From JAMQPK01 sp963761975 (lineage in GTDB: Bacteria; Acidobacteriota; Vicinamibacteria; Vicinamibacterales; JAMQPK01): a stretch of 64,000 nucleotides of DNA. The position numbers and the translations under genes were made by a program. The notes under the pieces are model-generated. The model was not told the DNA's origin and searched no databases. It saw only the letters and a list, made by a program, of their open reading frames with translations. Each line of letters starts with the position of its first letter. The stretch's first letter is position 1. The stretch is from positions 2,356,001 through 2,420,000 of the forward strand of contig CAVXIR010000002.1 in the NCBI GenBank assembly GCA_963761975.1, in the 5' to 3' direction. Positions 9,975 through 18,380 of the stretch are shown one piece after another.

Positions 9975-10574
9975 TTACTTCGCAGAGCGGACTCTGATAT
10001 TCCGAAACTGAATCGGTCCTGGTCCGTTCGGTCCGCCTGCCTGGAGCGCGATCGACCCGGTTGCAAATTTCTCGTCCTTCACGTCCAGCATCGTCTTGCC
10101 GTCGACCTTTACGACAATGTGCGGGCCGTGGGCACCGATTTCGAGCGTGCTCCATTTGCCCGCTGTGGCGGCGCGCGTCGGGAGTGTTGAGTGCATACCG
10201 ACAATGCTGCCGGTCGGGTGGGTGGCGTGATTGTCGCTGATATTCACCTCGTAGCAGTTCGTCTGCGAGGGGGTCTGCCCCGCGGTGCAGCGGATGAAAA
10301 TGCCGCTGTTGGTGTTTTTCTCGCTGTGAAATTCGGCCGTCAAATCGAAGTTGGCATACGGCGCGTCGCTGCGTAGAAATCCCACGGCGTGCGTGGGTTT
10401 GCCGTCTGCTCCGGTAATGGGGGCTTGCGCGGAAGGGTTGGCGACCAAGGCGCCCTCTGCCACAGTCCATTGAGCCGTTCCGACCGGGGACCATCCGTTC
10501 ATCGTCTTTCCGTCGAACAGAGCGACCCAGCCGGCCTGGGCCATGAACAGCGCAAACAACAATAGAGTCTTCAA
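9975..10574 (-). CDS. DUF1080 (3-keto-disaccharide hydrolase-like) secreted protein
   Basis: A 199-residue protein. TTG 10574 is preferred: GGAGG precedes it by six bases and it gives a signal peptide (KTLLLFALFMAQ). ATGs further upstream lie in the divergent aminotransferase gene. The body is the concanavalin-like DUF1080 domain: ALFDGKTMNGWSPVG, FDLTAEFHSEKNTNSGIFIR, and a C-terminal IQFRNIRVR. Family members act on or bind glycans; several are 3-keto-glycoside hydrolases. Enzyme activity is inferred only from the family. It is divergent from the aminotransferase gene, with starts 40 bases apart. Confidence 0.85.
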   Translation of the reverse strand: MKTLLLFALFMAQAGWVALFDGKTMNGWSPVGTAQWTVAEGALVANPSAQAPITGADGKPTHAVGFLRSDAPYANFDLTAEFHSEKNTNSGIFIRCTAGQTPSQTNCYEVNISDNHATHPTGSIVGMHSTLPTRAATAGKWSTLEIGAHGPHIVVKVDGKTMLDVKDEKFATGSIALQAGGPNGPGPIQFRNIRVRSAK

Positions 10575-10599
10575 CTTAGGCCTCCATTCCACCGGGAAG

Positions 10600-10605
10600 T
10601 ATAAT
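10600..10605 (+). promoter_or_regulatory. -10 box of the aminotransferase gene
   Basis: Perfect TATAAT nine bases before ATG 10615. No convincing -35 is seen. A start about seven bases downstream of the box would leave almost no 5' leader. Confidence 0.45.
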
Positions 10606-10614
10606 CTCGGGACG

Positions 10615-11784
10615 ATGAAACCACGAGGTTCGAAAAAGGCCACGCAATTTACCGAGTCCGTCATCCGCGAGATGACCCGGCTTGCGCAGGAGCATGACGC
10701 AGTCAACCTGTCTCAAGGGTTCCCGGACTTTGCGGCGCATCAGTCCATCAAGGACGCCGCCTGTTCGGCCATTCAGCGCGACATCAATCAGTACCCGATC
10801 ACGTGGGGTGCGGAGAATCTTCGCGAGGCGATTGCGGCCGATTTCTCGCGGCGCTACGGGGTTGACGTCGGCCCGGCGCAGGTGACGGTGTGCTGCGGCT
10901 CGACCGAAGCGATGTTGTCGACGCTGCTGGCGGTGCTCGATCCCGGCGACGAGGTGATCATTTTCGAGCCGTACTATGAGAACTATGGACCCGACAGCAT
11001 CATCTCGGGTGCCGTGCCGCGCTTCGTACGGCTACGCGAGCCTGACTGGACGTTCGACGAGGAGGAACTGACCGCGGCGTTCAACGATCGCACGCGCGCC
11101 ATCATCATCAACACGCCGAACAATCCGACGGGCAAGGTGTTCACGAGCGCCGAGCTTCAGTTTATCGCCAGGCTCTGCCAGAAGTGGGACGTGCTCGCGA
11201 TTACCGATGAAATTTACGAGCACATCATCTACGACGGCCACAAGCATGTGCCGATCGCGTCAATCGACGGGATGGCCGATCGCACCGTTACGATTAACGG
11301 CCTTTCGAAGACCTTCAGCGTTACCGGATGGCGTGTGGGCTGGGCGATTGCACCAGCCGATCTCGCGGGGCCGATTCGCAAAATGCACGACTTCCTGACC
11401 GTCGGAGCGCCGGCGCCTCTGCAGGAGGCCGGCGTGACGGCCTTATCGATGCCGGAGAGCTACTACATCGAGATGGCCGCCGGCTACGCGCGACGCCGCA
11501 AGGTGATGTGCGACATCCTCGAGCGCCATGGCTTCAAGTTCAAGCCGCCGCAAGGGGCGTACTACGTGATGACCGACATCGCGCACTTCGGATTCGACAA
11601 CGATATCGAATTTGCCCGGTACCTGGTGACCGATGTCGGGGTGGCGGTCGTGCCTGGCAGCAGCTTCTTCAACGATCGGAAGGCGGGTCGAACGAAGGTA
11701 CGGTTTGTGTACAGTAAGAAAGACGAGACACTGCAGGAAGCCGACAAGCGATTGGCAAAGCTGCGCGCGCGCGCGACACGGTAG
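10615..11784 (+). CDS. Class I/II PLP-dependent aminotransferase
   Basis: A 389-residue fold-type I aminotransferase from ATG 10615 (MKPRGSKKATQFTESVI). Visible motifs: NLSQGFPDF near the N-terminus, cofactor-binding CCGSTEAML, NTPNNPTGKVF, ITDEIYEHIIYDG, and the PLP lysine in INGLSKTFSVTGWRVGW. The SQGFPDF signature and order of motifs fit the kynurenine/methionine/glutamine aminotransferase group (KAT, YbdL-like) rather than aspartate aminotransferase proper. The exact substrate cannot be fixed. It is followed by an 8-bp-word palindrome at the convergent junction with an outer-membrane protein gene. Confidence 0.88.
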   Translation: MKPRGSKKATQFTESVIREMTRLAQEHDAVNLSQGFPDFAAHQSIKDAACSAIQRDINQYPITWGAENLREAIAADFSRRYGVDVGPAQVTVCCGSTEAMLSTLLAVLDPGDEVIIFEPYYENYGPDSIISGAVPRFVRLREPDWTFDEEELTAAFNDRTRAIIINTPNNPTGKVFTSAELQFIARLCQKWDVLAITDEIYEHIIYDGHKHVPIASIDGMADRTVTINGLSKTFSVTGWRVGWAIAPADLAGPIRKMHDFLTVGAPAPLQEAGVTALSMPESYYIEMAAGYARRRKVMCDILERHGFKFKPPQGAYYVMTDIAHFGFDNDIEFARYLVTDVGVAVVPGSSFFNDRKAGRTKVRFVYSKKDETLQEADKRLAKLRARATR

Positions 11785-11786
11785 TC

Positions 11787-11862
11787 TCAACGCCAAGACG
11801 CGAAGACGCCAAGGTATTTCTTATGAAGAAATTCTTTGCGCCTTCGCGCCTTCGCGTTGGGA
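11787..11862. repeat. Palindrome of 8-bp words at a convergent gene junction (locus D)
   Basis: Left arm is ACGCCAAG, ACGCGAAG, ACGCCAAG; right arm is CTTTGCGC, CTTCGCGC, CTTCGCGT. The arms are imperfect reverse complements around an AT-rich centre. It fills the gap between the aminotransferase and the outer-membrane protein gene and could form a bidirectional terminator. Confidence 0.75.
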
Positions 11863-11869
11863 TACGAAT

Positions 11870-12691
11870 TCAGTAACGCACGACTCCGCCGAAATAGATT
11901 CCTTTGGCCTCGAAGTCGCCGTGGTCTTTCTCGAAGATGTAGCCGAGATCGAGCCGCCGGTAGCCAATCTGTGCGCCGACGTAGTTGTTGAAGTTCACGG
12001 TTCCGTACAGGTCAAAGTCGAAATAGTGTGCCTGGTACTGGTCGTCGATGTTCGGAACCTTGAAGAAGGCCATTTCGCCGGTCACCGAGATATTGGGTGC
12101 GACGTAGACGCGCCCAATCCCGCCGAAGTTCGGGATCGGCGCCTGCGCACGGGCGAACTCGGTGCCGATGGGCGCCTGCAGGTTCACCTGGATGTCTGTG
12201 GCCTTGACTTGCGCGACGAAGCCGATGAAATACCGATCTCTTGAGATGAAGTCGTATTCATACCCCAAGAGCCACGTCTTCCACGACAGCTCGGTCGTCA
12301 CCGGCAGGTTCACGCCGTATTTGATCCCGTTGAACACGAACTCGCGCGGTACCCTCGAAGCGGCGCTGTAAGTCATCGGCAGGTAGTTCACGCGGAACTT
12401 GTGCTTGCGGCCCGGCCGTACGACGAAGCGCAGCTCACCGATTCGGTGCTGGGTGATGCCGAGATCGGTCACCGCGTTGATGCGCGATCCGAGTACCCCC
12501 AGCGACTCGCTGGCGATCTCAAATAGCGGAGGCGGGTTCCACCACGCTGCCGCTGCTTCGATGTGAAACTGCTCGCCGGTGGCCGGATCTGAGAATGGCG
12601 TGGCAGTAAACTGCGCCCGAGCATCTGCCGGCATCAGCAGTACAACGTACGTGAGAAACAGGCCGATTGCTATCGTACGAATCGACTTCAT
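11870..12691 (-). CDS. Predicted outer-membrane beta-barrel protein
   Basis: A 273-residue protein from ATG 12691, preceded by AAGAAGG. The signal peptide MKSIRTIAIGLFLTYVVLLM ends near ADARAQ. The mature part alternates hydrophobic and polar residues in short strands (HKFRVNYLPMTY, TTELSWKTWLLGYEYDF, YFIGFVAQVKATDIQV, VGAQIGYRRLDLGYIF) and ends in an aromatic-rich GIYFGGVVRY. This is typical of a small 8- to 12-strand porin-like barrel. No specific family is recognised. It is divergent from the ABC transporter gene. Confidence 0.7.
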   Translation of the reverse strand: MKSIRTIAIGLFLTYVVLLMPADARAQFTATPFSDPATGEQFHIEAAAAWWNPPPLFEIASESLGVLGSRINAVTDLGITQHRIGELRFVVRPGRKHKFRVNYLPMTYSAASRVPREFVFNGIKYGVNLPVTTELSWKTWLLGYEYDFISRDRYFIGFVAQVKATDIQVNLQAPIGTEFARAQAPIPNFGGIGRVYVAPNISVTGEMAFFKVPNIDDQYQAHYFDFDLYGTVNFNNYVGAQIGYRRLDLGYIFEKDHGDFEAKGIYFGGVVRY

Positions 12692-12824
12692 CGTCAAACC
12701 TTCTTTTGAGTCCCCGGGGTGAATCCGGGCGTGAACGGAGCATCGCCCTCGACGTATGAGCAGCGTGCAGAGGCCTGCTGGGAGGAGGCTCCTAAAGAAT
12801 AGCACGCTATACTCGAATGTACAA

Positions 12825-14619
12825 GTGATTCCGGTCCGCCGTCTCTTCCCATACATCCAACGCTATCGCCAGGAATATCTGCTCGGTTTTGCATCTCTGG
12901 TGATGTGCTCGTCGATGTTTGCCGTCTCGCCCAGAGTCCTTCAGTATGCCGTCGACGACCTATCGACCGGCGTGACGCGGACCAAGCTCGCGCTTTACGC
13001 GGGCATCCTGCTGTTGATTGCTGGCCTTGCCGGGTACTTCCGCTATCAGATGCGCCGCATCATCATCAGTGCCTCCCGCGGCGTTGAGTACGATCTTCGC
13101 AACGACTTCTTCGCGCATCTCGAGCGGCTGCCTGTATCGTTCTATCAGGAGAACCGCACGGGCGATCTGATGTCGCGCGCGACCAACGACCTCAGCTCGG
13201 TCCGCATGATGGTGGGCCCGGCGGTGATGTACCTGGCCAATACGTTGATCACGGCCGTCGTGAGCCTCTTCCTGATGTTCTCGCTCGACGTCAGGCTGAC
13301 GCTCATCGTGCTGTTGCCGCTGCCGATTGTCTCGATTACCGTCCGAATGTTCGGCACGGCGATTCACAAGACGTTCGAAGAAGTTCAGGAAAGACTGTCC
13401 GACATGAGCGCGGTCGTCCAGGAATCGCTCACCGGCGTGCGCGTCGTGCGCGGGTATCGTCAGGAACAGCCGGAAATTGCCCGATTCCGAGAATCGAACC
13501 TCAACTACCTGCGGCACAACCGCCGGCTCAGCCGGTTGCAGGGCGCATTTTTCCCGACGATGTCGCTGTTTCTCGGGACGAGCGCACTGCTGGCATTGTG
13601 GCTGGGCAGCCGCGACGTGATGAGCGGCCGCATCACGGTCGGTGGGCTTGTCGCGTTCAATGCATACCTCGCGCAGCTGGCATGGCCGATGATCGCGTTC
13701 GGCTGGGTCACCAATCTGCTGGAGCGCGGCATGGCTTCCTGGAAACGGATGCTCACGGTTCTGGATACGGAGCCGTCCATACGTGATGAAAACCAGGGAT
13801 TAGAGATCAGGGATTCGGAGATTAGGGCAGTCACGCGCGTCACAGGAATCACAAGAGTCACACCTGCGCGGTGAAATTGAGTTCAGGAATCTCACTTTTC
13901 GCTACGGCGATCGCGAAGTGCTCTCCGATGTGTCCTTCACCGTGAATGCTGGCGAAACGGTTGCGATCGTTGGTGCGACCGGTGCGGGGAAATCAACGTT
14001 GGTGAACCTGCTCGCGCGGCTGCAGAACCCGCCGCGTGGCACTGTGTTCGTCGGTGGACGGGATGTGCGCGATATTCCGCTCGCCGAACTGCGCGGCGCG
14101 ATAGGGTTCGTGCCGCAGGAGCCATTCCTGTTTTCCGATACGCTCGCCGACAACGTCGCGTTCGGCGTGCCCGCGCTCAGGGAACAGCATCCAGAACGGA
14201 TCGAAGCGGCCGCCACCATCGCGCGGCTGGATAAAGACGTGCGGGATTTTCCGCAAGGCTACGCCACGATGGTCGGCGAGCGCGGTATCACGCTTTCTGG
14301 GGGCCAGAAGCAGCGCACAGCTATTGCGCGCGCCATCGTGATCGATCCGCGAATCCTCATCCTGGACGACGCCCTGTCGGCCGTCGATACGTACACGGAA
14401 GAAGAGATTCTGTCGCGGTTGCGCGCCGTGATGAAGGCGCGGACGTCAATCATCATCTCGCATCGCATCTCGACTGTGCGTGATGCCGACCAGATTGTGG
14501 TGCTCGATGAAGGGCGCGTGGTGGAGAAGGGGAGGCACGGCGAGCTGATCCAGCTTGGCGGCCACTATGCGGACTTGTACAAGAAGCAGCTGCTCGAGGA
14601 GGAGTTAGCGGCATCGTGA
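12825..14619 (+). CDS. ABC half-transporter, MsbA/LmrA type, first of a pair (frameshift in linker)
   Basis: The transmembrane part (about residues 1-315, six hydrophobic segments from YLLGFASLVMCSSMFAV to WPMIAFGWVTNL) is in one frame, ending at TGA 13872-13874. The ATPase part is in another frame and covers the rest: Walker A GATGAGKST, Q-loop VPQEPFLF, signature LSGGQKQR, Walker B ILILDDAL, H-loop SHR. The joint lies in a linker made of repeats (13787-13868), where frame is lost. GTG 12825 (VIPVRRLFPYIQRY) is the likely start, with TATACT at 12808-12813. It is followed by a second half-transporter, so a heterodimeric exporter is likely; substrate unknown. Confidence 0.85.
13787..13868. repeat. 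Heptamer then nonamer repeat inside the ABC transporter linker (locus E)
   Basis: GGGATTA, GAGATCA, GGGATTC words at period seven, then GTCACGCGC, GTCACAGGA, ATCACAAGA, GTCAC at period nine. The run lies between the membrane and ATPase domains, exactly where the reading frame changes. Confidence 0.75.
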
Positions 14620-14689
14620 GGGCGGGTCCCGAAGAGCAGGACCCGCCCTACGTACCGATGTAGGCCGGGTCTTGCTCTTCAGACCCGGC
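14620..14689. repeat. Two adjacent perfect hairpins with complementary loops
   Basis: Hairpin 1: GGGCGGGTCC (14620-14629) and GGACCCGCCC (14639-14648), loop CGAAGAGCA. Hairpin 2: GCCGGGTCT (14664-14672) and AGACCCGGC (14681-14689), loop TGCTCTTC. Eight loop bases of one are the exact reverse complement of the other. The pair fills the spacer between two ABC transporter genes. Confidence 0.85.
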
Positions 14690-14696
14690 AACTGTC

Positions 14697-16574
14697 ATGT
14701 CCTTTCACGAAGAAGAAGTCCTCGGCAAAGCCTACGACGCGCGACTGATGCGCCGTCTGCTGGGCTATCTGCGCCCGCACAAGTGGTACGTCGTGAGCGC
14801 CGTTACAGCACTCATCGGCGACGCCGTGGTGCAGCTGGTGCCGCCATATCTCGTGAAGATGGCCATCGACGAGTACATCGCGCAGGGCGACCTGGCCGGA
14901 GTCAATCAGATCGCGTTCATTTACCTGGCCGTGCTCGTCGCGTCGTTCTTGCTCGAATACACCCAGACCTATTTGATGCAGATGATCGGGCAGCGCATCA
15001 TGTTCGACATGCGCATGCAGATTTACGGACATCTGCAGCGCCTCGACCTGTCGTTCTACGACCGGAATCCGGTGGGGCGGCTGATGACGCGCGTCACCAC
15101 GGACGTGGACGTCATCAACGATCTGTTCACGTCCGGAGTCGTCGCGGCGTTCGGCGACTTGTTCATGCTGACCGGGATTATGGTCACGCTCATCTGGATG
15201 GACTGGCGCCTTGCCGCGATCGCCTTCTCTGTGCTGCCGCTCATCTTCTTCGTCGCTCAGTGGTTCCGGCGTCACGTGCGCGAGTCGTATCGGAAGGTCC
15301 GGCTCCGTATCGCGCGCATCAACGCGTTCCTGAACGAGCACATCAACGGTATGTCGACCGTGCAGTTGTTCAGGCGCGAGGAGGTGAATTACGGCCGGTT
15401 CGAATTCATCAATCGTGAGCACCGCGACGCGAACGTCGAGCAGATCTTCTTTTACGCGGTGTTTCTGCCGGGAGTGGAATTCGTTGCCGCGATCGCGACG
15501 GCGCTGATCCTCTGGTTCGGCGGCGGGTTTGTGATGAACGGCACGCTGACGCTCGGCTCGCTCGTCGCCTTCATTCTCTACGCCGGTCGCTTCTTCCGCC
15601 CGATCAGCGACATGTCGGAAAAGTTCAACACGCTGCAGGCCGCCATGGCATCTTCGGAGCGGATTTTCCAGCTCCTCGATACGCAGGTTCAGGTGCGCAG
15701 CGGGCCGAGGCCGAGAGGCGGAAGCCCGAAGCCGGAAACCCGGGGCCACATCGCCTTCGACGACGTCTCGTTCGCATACAACCCGCCTCCGTCTGTCGCG
15801 CGAAACCCGGCGACAAGCTCCGGCGAGGATCAACTCGAGTACGTGCTCAGAAATGTCTCGTTCGAAGTGAACCCGGGCGAACGAGTCGGGATCGTCGGTG
15901 CGACCGGGGCAGGGAAGTCGACGCTCATCAGCCTGCTGCTGCGCTTCTACGACGTCACCGGAGGACGTATCCTGATCGATGGCGTCGACATACGCGAAAT
16001 GGATCTCGGCGACCTGCGGAAGATGTTCGGGCTGGTGCTGCAGGACGTCCACCTCTTCTCCGGAACAATCGCGGGCAACATCCGCCTCGGTGACGACACG
16101 ATCAGCGAGGCGCGAGTACGTGAGGCGGCTCGAGCGGTGCACGCACATCGCTTCATCGAGGTGCTTCCTGGGGGATACGAAGCCCGCGTGGCTGAACGAG
16201 GCGCCACGCTCTCGGTCGGACAGAAACAGCTTCTCTCGTTTGCGCGTGCGCTGGCCTACAATCCCTCGGTCCTGGTCCTTGACGAAGCGACCTCGAGCGT
16301 GGATACCGAGACCGAGCTGTTGATTCGAGATGCGCTTCACGTCCTGATGTCCGGTCGCACCACGCTCGCCATCGCCCACCGTCTTTCGACGATTCAGGAC
16401 ATGGACAAGATTCTGGTGTTTCACAAAGGCAGGCTGCGCGAGGCGGGCAGCCACCAGCGCTTGCTCGCCATGCGCGGCATTTATTACAAGCTTTTTCAAC
16501 TGCAGTACAAGCGCGAACCGTCGTCGCTGGTGGCAGACGAAATGGGGTCGGAAGGGGTTGTCGGAAGGAGCTAG
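14697..16574 (+). CDS. ABC half-transporter, MsbA/SmdB type, second of a pair
   Basis: An intact 625-residue exporter from ATG 14697 (MSFHEEEVLGKAYDARLMRR). An N-terminal membrane domain with six helices is followed by an ATPase domain: Walker A GATGAGKSTL, VLQDVHLFSG Q-loop region, Walker B VLVLDEAT, IAHRLST H-loop. The signature motif is altered to LSVGQKQ (Gly to Val), which often occurs in one site of heterodimeric exporters. The linker is longer than usual, with RGGSPKPETRG. Placed 77 bases after the first half-transporter and in the same direction, so the two likely form one heterodimer. Confidence 0.9.
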   Translation: MSFHEEEVLGKAYDARLMRRLLGYLRPHKWYVVSAVTALIGDAVVQLVPPYLVKMAIDEYIAQGDLAGVNQIAFIYLAVLVASFLLEYTQTYLMQMIGQRIMFDMRMQIYGHLQRLDLSFYDRNPVGRLMTRVTTDVDVINDLFTSGVVAAFGDLFMLTGIMVTLIWMDWRLAAIAFSVLPLIFFVAQWFRRHVRESYRKVRLRIARINAFLNEHINGMSTVQLFRREEVNYGRFEFINREHRDANVEQIFFYAVFLPGVEFVAAIATALILWFGGGFVMNGTLTLGSLVAFILYAGRFFRPISDMSEKFNTLQAAMASSERIFQLLDTQVQVRSGPRPRGGSPKPETRGHIAFDDVSFAYNPPPSVARNPATSSGEDQLEYVLRNVSFEVNPGERVGIVGATGAGKSTLISLLLRFYDVTGGRILIDGVDIREMDLGDLRKMFGLVLQDVHLFSGTIAGNIRLGDDTISEARVREAARAVHAHRFIEVLPGGYEARVAERGATLSVGQKQLLSFARALAYNPSVLVLDEATSSVDTETELLIRDALHVLMSGRTTLAIAHRLSTIQDMDKILVFHKGRLREAGSHQRLLAMRGIYYKLFQLQYKREPSSLVADEMGSEGVVGRS

Positions 16575-16588
16575 CCGAAAACCCCTCC
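16550..16588. terminator. Hairpin at convergent ABC transporter / 3D-protein junction
   Basis: GGAAGGGGTTGTCGG (16550-16564) pairs imperfectly with CCGAAAACCCCTCC (16575-16588) around the ABC transporter stop codon. The right arm shares the 13-mer CGAAAACCCCTCC with a hairpin at 44544. Confidence 0.5.
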
Positions 16589-16598
16589 CGCTCCCTTG

Positions 16599-17259
16599 TT
16601 ACTGTTCGCGTGCCGCCTTGGCCGCTTGCTCGGTGATGGGATCCAGTACCGGTTCGGGTTTTTCGAACGTGGGATTCGGAATCGGCGCAACGCTGCCGTC
16701 AGGTATCCGCTCCGGCCTCGGACTGCGCGGTAACAGCGGCGCCTGCCTCTCGTCTTCGTCGTCTTGCCTGGCATACGGAATCCGCCGATGGAAAAGCGTT
16801 TCCATCAGCGGCGTCGTGTTTCTCGGATTCCATCCCAGCCGCAGCACGACGAGATGCACATCCTGTCTGCCGAAACGCAGGGCGTCGAAGCAGCTCCACA
16901 TATACACATCGAGCTCGTTGCCTTGCACTTCCGGACCGGTGTCCATGATCGTGTAAACGCCGTCGGTACTGGTTCGACTCGAAATCGGCCTGGATGACCG
17001 ATCCAACGGGAAGAATTTCGGCATCGGCGGCCGCAACGCCGCTTCGCACGGCAACACCCGAGGCCGTCGTGTGACCTTTGCAGTAAGCCGTGGCTTTGAA
17101 TTGCAACCGGGTTCCGGGAATCGGCCGCAGGTTGCCTTTGAGCAGCTCCGCCTGTCTGGACCCGTAGCGCGAGTCCGATACCGTGGCCTCGTACAGCAAC
17201 ACGAAGGCTGCGACCAGCATGAAGCTGGGAAAGGCACGCCGCCAGACGAATCTTCGCAT
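16599..17259 (-). CDS. 3D-domain (MltA/Stationary-phase-type) exported protein (one frameshift)
   Basis: About 219 residues in two frames. The first part starts at ATG 17259 with a membrane anchor (FPSFMLVAAFVLLYEATV) and includes LQFKATAYCKGHTTASG and ILPVGSVIQADF. The second part continues DGVYTIMDTGPEVQG and ELDVYMWSC. Together they form the 3D domain, named for three conserved Asp residues, which is shared with the C-terminal region of MltA and with cell-wall proteins of sporulating bacteria and acts on or binds peptidoglycan. The frame changes near 16980. A Pro-rich tail follows. Possibly an assembly indel. Confidence 0.8.
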
Positions 17260-17337
17260 CAGGCTTGATCCAGGGGCCTCAACCTCCTGGTAGCGCCTCC
17301 GCGTCGCGGGGTCCCATTCGCCCCACTCGCTCCGGCG

Positions 17338-18342
17338 CTAAAAGTGTTCGAACCCTGTCGGCAACTGTTCTGTGCTGCCGCTGCGGCTCAAAAGCATCGC
17401 GCGATCCGACGTCAGGCGCCCGATGCGCGTGACGGCCAGGCCTTTCACCAGTCGCTGCGCGTGCTTCAGGCGCGAGCGCATTCTGGGCGATACCGCAAAC
17501 AGGAGTTCGTAATCTTCGCCTCCACCGAGGGCGTCGCCAACCGTCGACCCTTCCTCGATGGGCAGCGCATCGGCGTCGATAATCGCGCCGAGCCCGCTGG
17601 CCTCGGCGAGTTGCCGTACGCCATCAGCGAGACCGTCGCTGAGATCGATGCATGCGGTCGCCGCGCGATTGCGGCCGAGCGCCATGCCAAAGCGCGTGCG
17701 CGGCTCGGGCCGCCGATACCGCTCGACCGCAGCGCCGTCGCTCGACTGATCCGCACGCAGCCTGCGCAGGCCAAGCGCGGCGCCGCCGAGCGTGCCGGTC
17801 ACGTAAAGTTCGTTGCCTGCACGCGCGCCGCTTCGTGTGAGTACACGGCGGCGGTGCACCGATCCGGTCACAGTAACGTCGACGATCAGCGGCCCGGGGG
17901 AGCGGGCGATATTGCCGCCGACGATGGAAATGCGGGCCCGTGCCGCCAGCGCAGCCATCCCCTCGACGAGCGCATCGACGCTCGCCACAGGGAGTGCCGG
18001 CGGCAGCACAAGCGATAAAAGCGCGACCCTCGGCGCCGCGCCCATGGCCGCGAGGTCGCTCAAATTCACCGCGAGCGCCTTGTGGCCGATGTCTGCCGCG
18101 CCGACAAACGTCCGATCGAAGTGTACGCCTTCGACCTGGCAATCGGTAGTCAGAACTTCGAGCGTGTTCCGTTCTGGTGCAACGACAGCCGCATCGTCGC
18201 CAATGCCCACAATGACAAATCCGGGTGGCGGAGGGATGCGCGCACGGATTCGCTCAATTAACGCACGTTCTCCTATATCGGCAATCAGGGGGTCAGACCC
18301 TCTTTTTTCGTTTTTCGTAACGCCGCTCTGAGTCACGCGCAA
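17338..18342 (-). CDS. thiL: Thiamine-monophosphate kinase
   Basis: ATP-dependent phosphorylation of thiamine monophosphate to the diphosphate cofactor. About 334 residues. Motifs: IGDDAAVV near the N-terminus, LTTDCQVEGVHF, GHKALAVNLSDLAAMGA, SIVGGNIARS, IDLSDGLADG and GGGEDYELLF, as in AIR-synthase/SelD-like kinases. The first 18 residues (MRVTQSGVTKNEKRGSDP) are encoded by a long inverted repeat, not by family sequence; homologous sequence begins at ADIGERALIERI. No AUG lies between, so the repeat appears to supply the start (ATG 18342 or GTG 18336). Lies downstream of rny, 36 bases away. Confidence 0.9.
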   Translation of the reverse strand: MRVTQSGVTKNEKRGSDPLIADIGERALIERIRARIPPPPGFVIVGIGDDAAVVAPERNTLEVLTTDCQVEGVHFDRTFVGAADIGHKALAVNLSDLAAMGAAPRVALLSLVLPPALPVASVDALVEGMAALAARARISIVGGNIARSPGPLIVDVTVTGSVHRRRVLTRSGARAGNELYVTGTLGGAALGLRRLRADQSSDGAAVERYRRPEPRTRFGMALGRNRAATACIDLSDGLADGVRQLAEASGLGAIIDADALPIEEGSTVGDALGGGEDYELLFAVSPRMRSRLKHAQRLVKGLAVTRIGRLTSDRAMLLSRSGSTEQLPTGFEHF

Positions 18343-18380
18343 TATGTTACGAAAAACGAAAAAAGAGGGTCTGACCCCCT
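18287..18380. repeat. Perfect 35-bp inverted repeat with GGGGTCAGACCC core
   Basis: Arms 18287-18321 and 18346-18380 are exact reverse complements, separated by 24 bases. Each arm carries the GGGGTCAGACCC core and a tract of TTTTTTCGTTTTTCGTAAC. It spans the rny stop codon and the thiL start. Related short cores occur in bioF and bioA (38888-38993). The core resembles REP-type elements moved by REP-associated (Y1) transposases; no transposase is in the window. Confidence 0.9.

Noticed and set aside
14679..16499. 606-codon antisense ORF opposite the second ABC transporter
   Set aside because: Arg/His/Glu-rich shadow of a well-supported transporter gene.
18287..18380. Rho-independent terminator between rny and thiL
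   Set aside because: The inverted repeat is much longer than a terminator, has its T tract inside the arms, and is read into thiL; a mobile REP-like element fits better.
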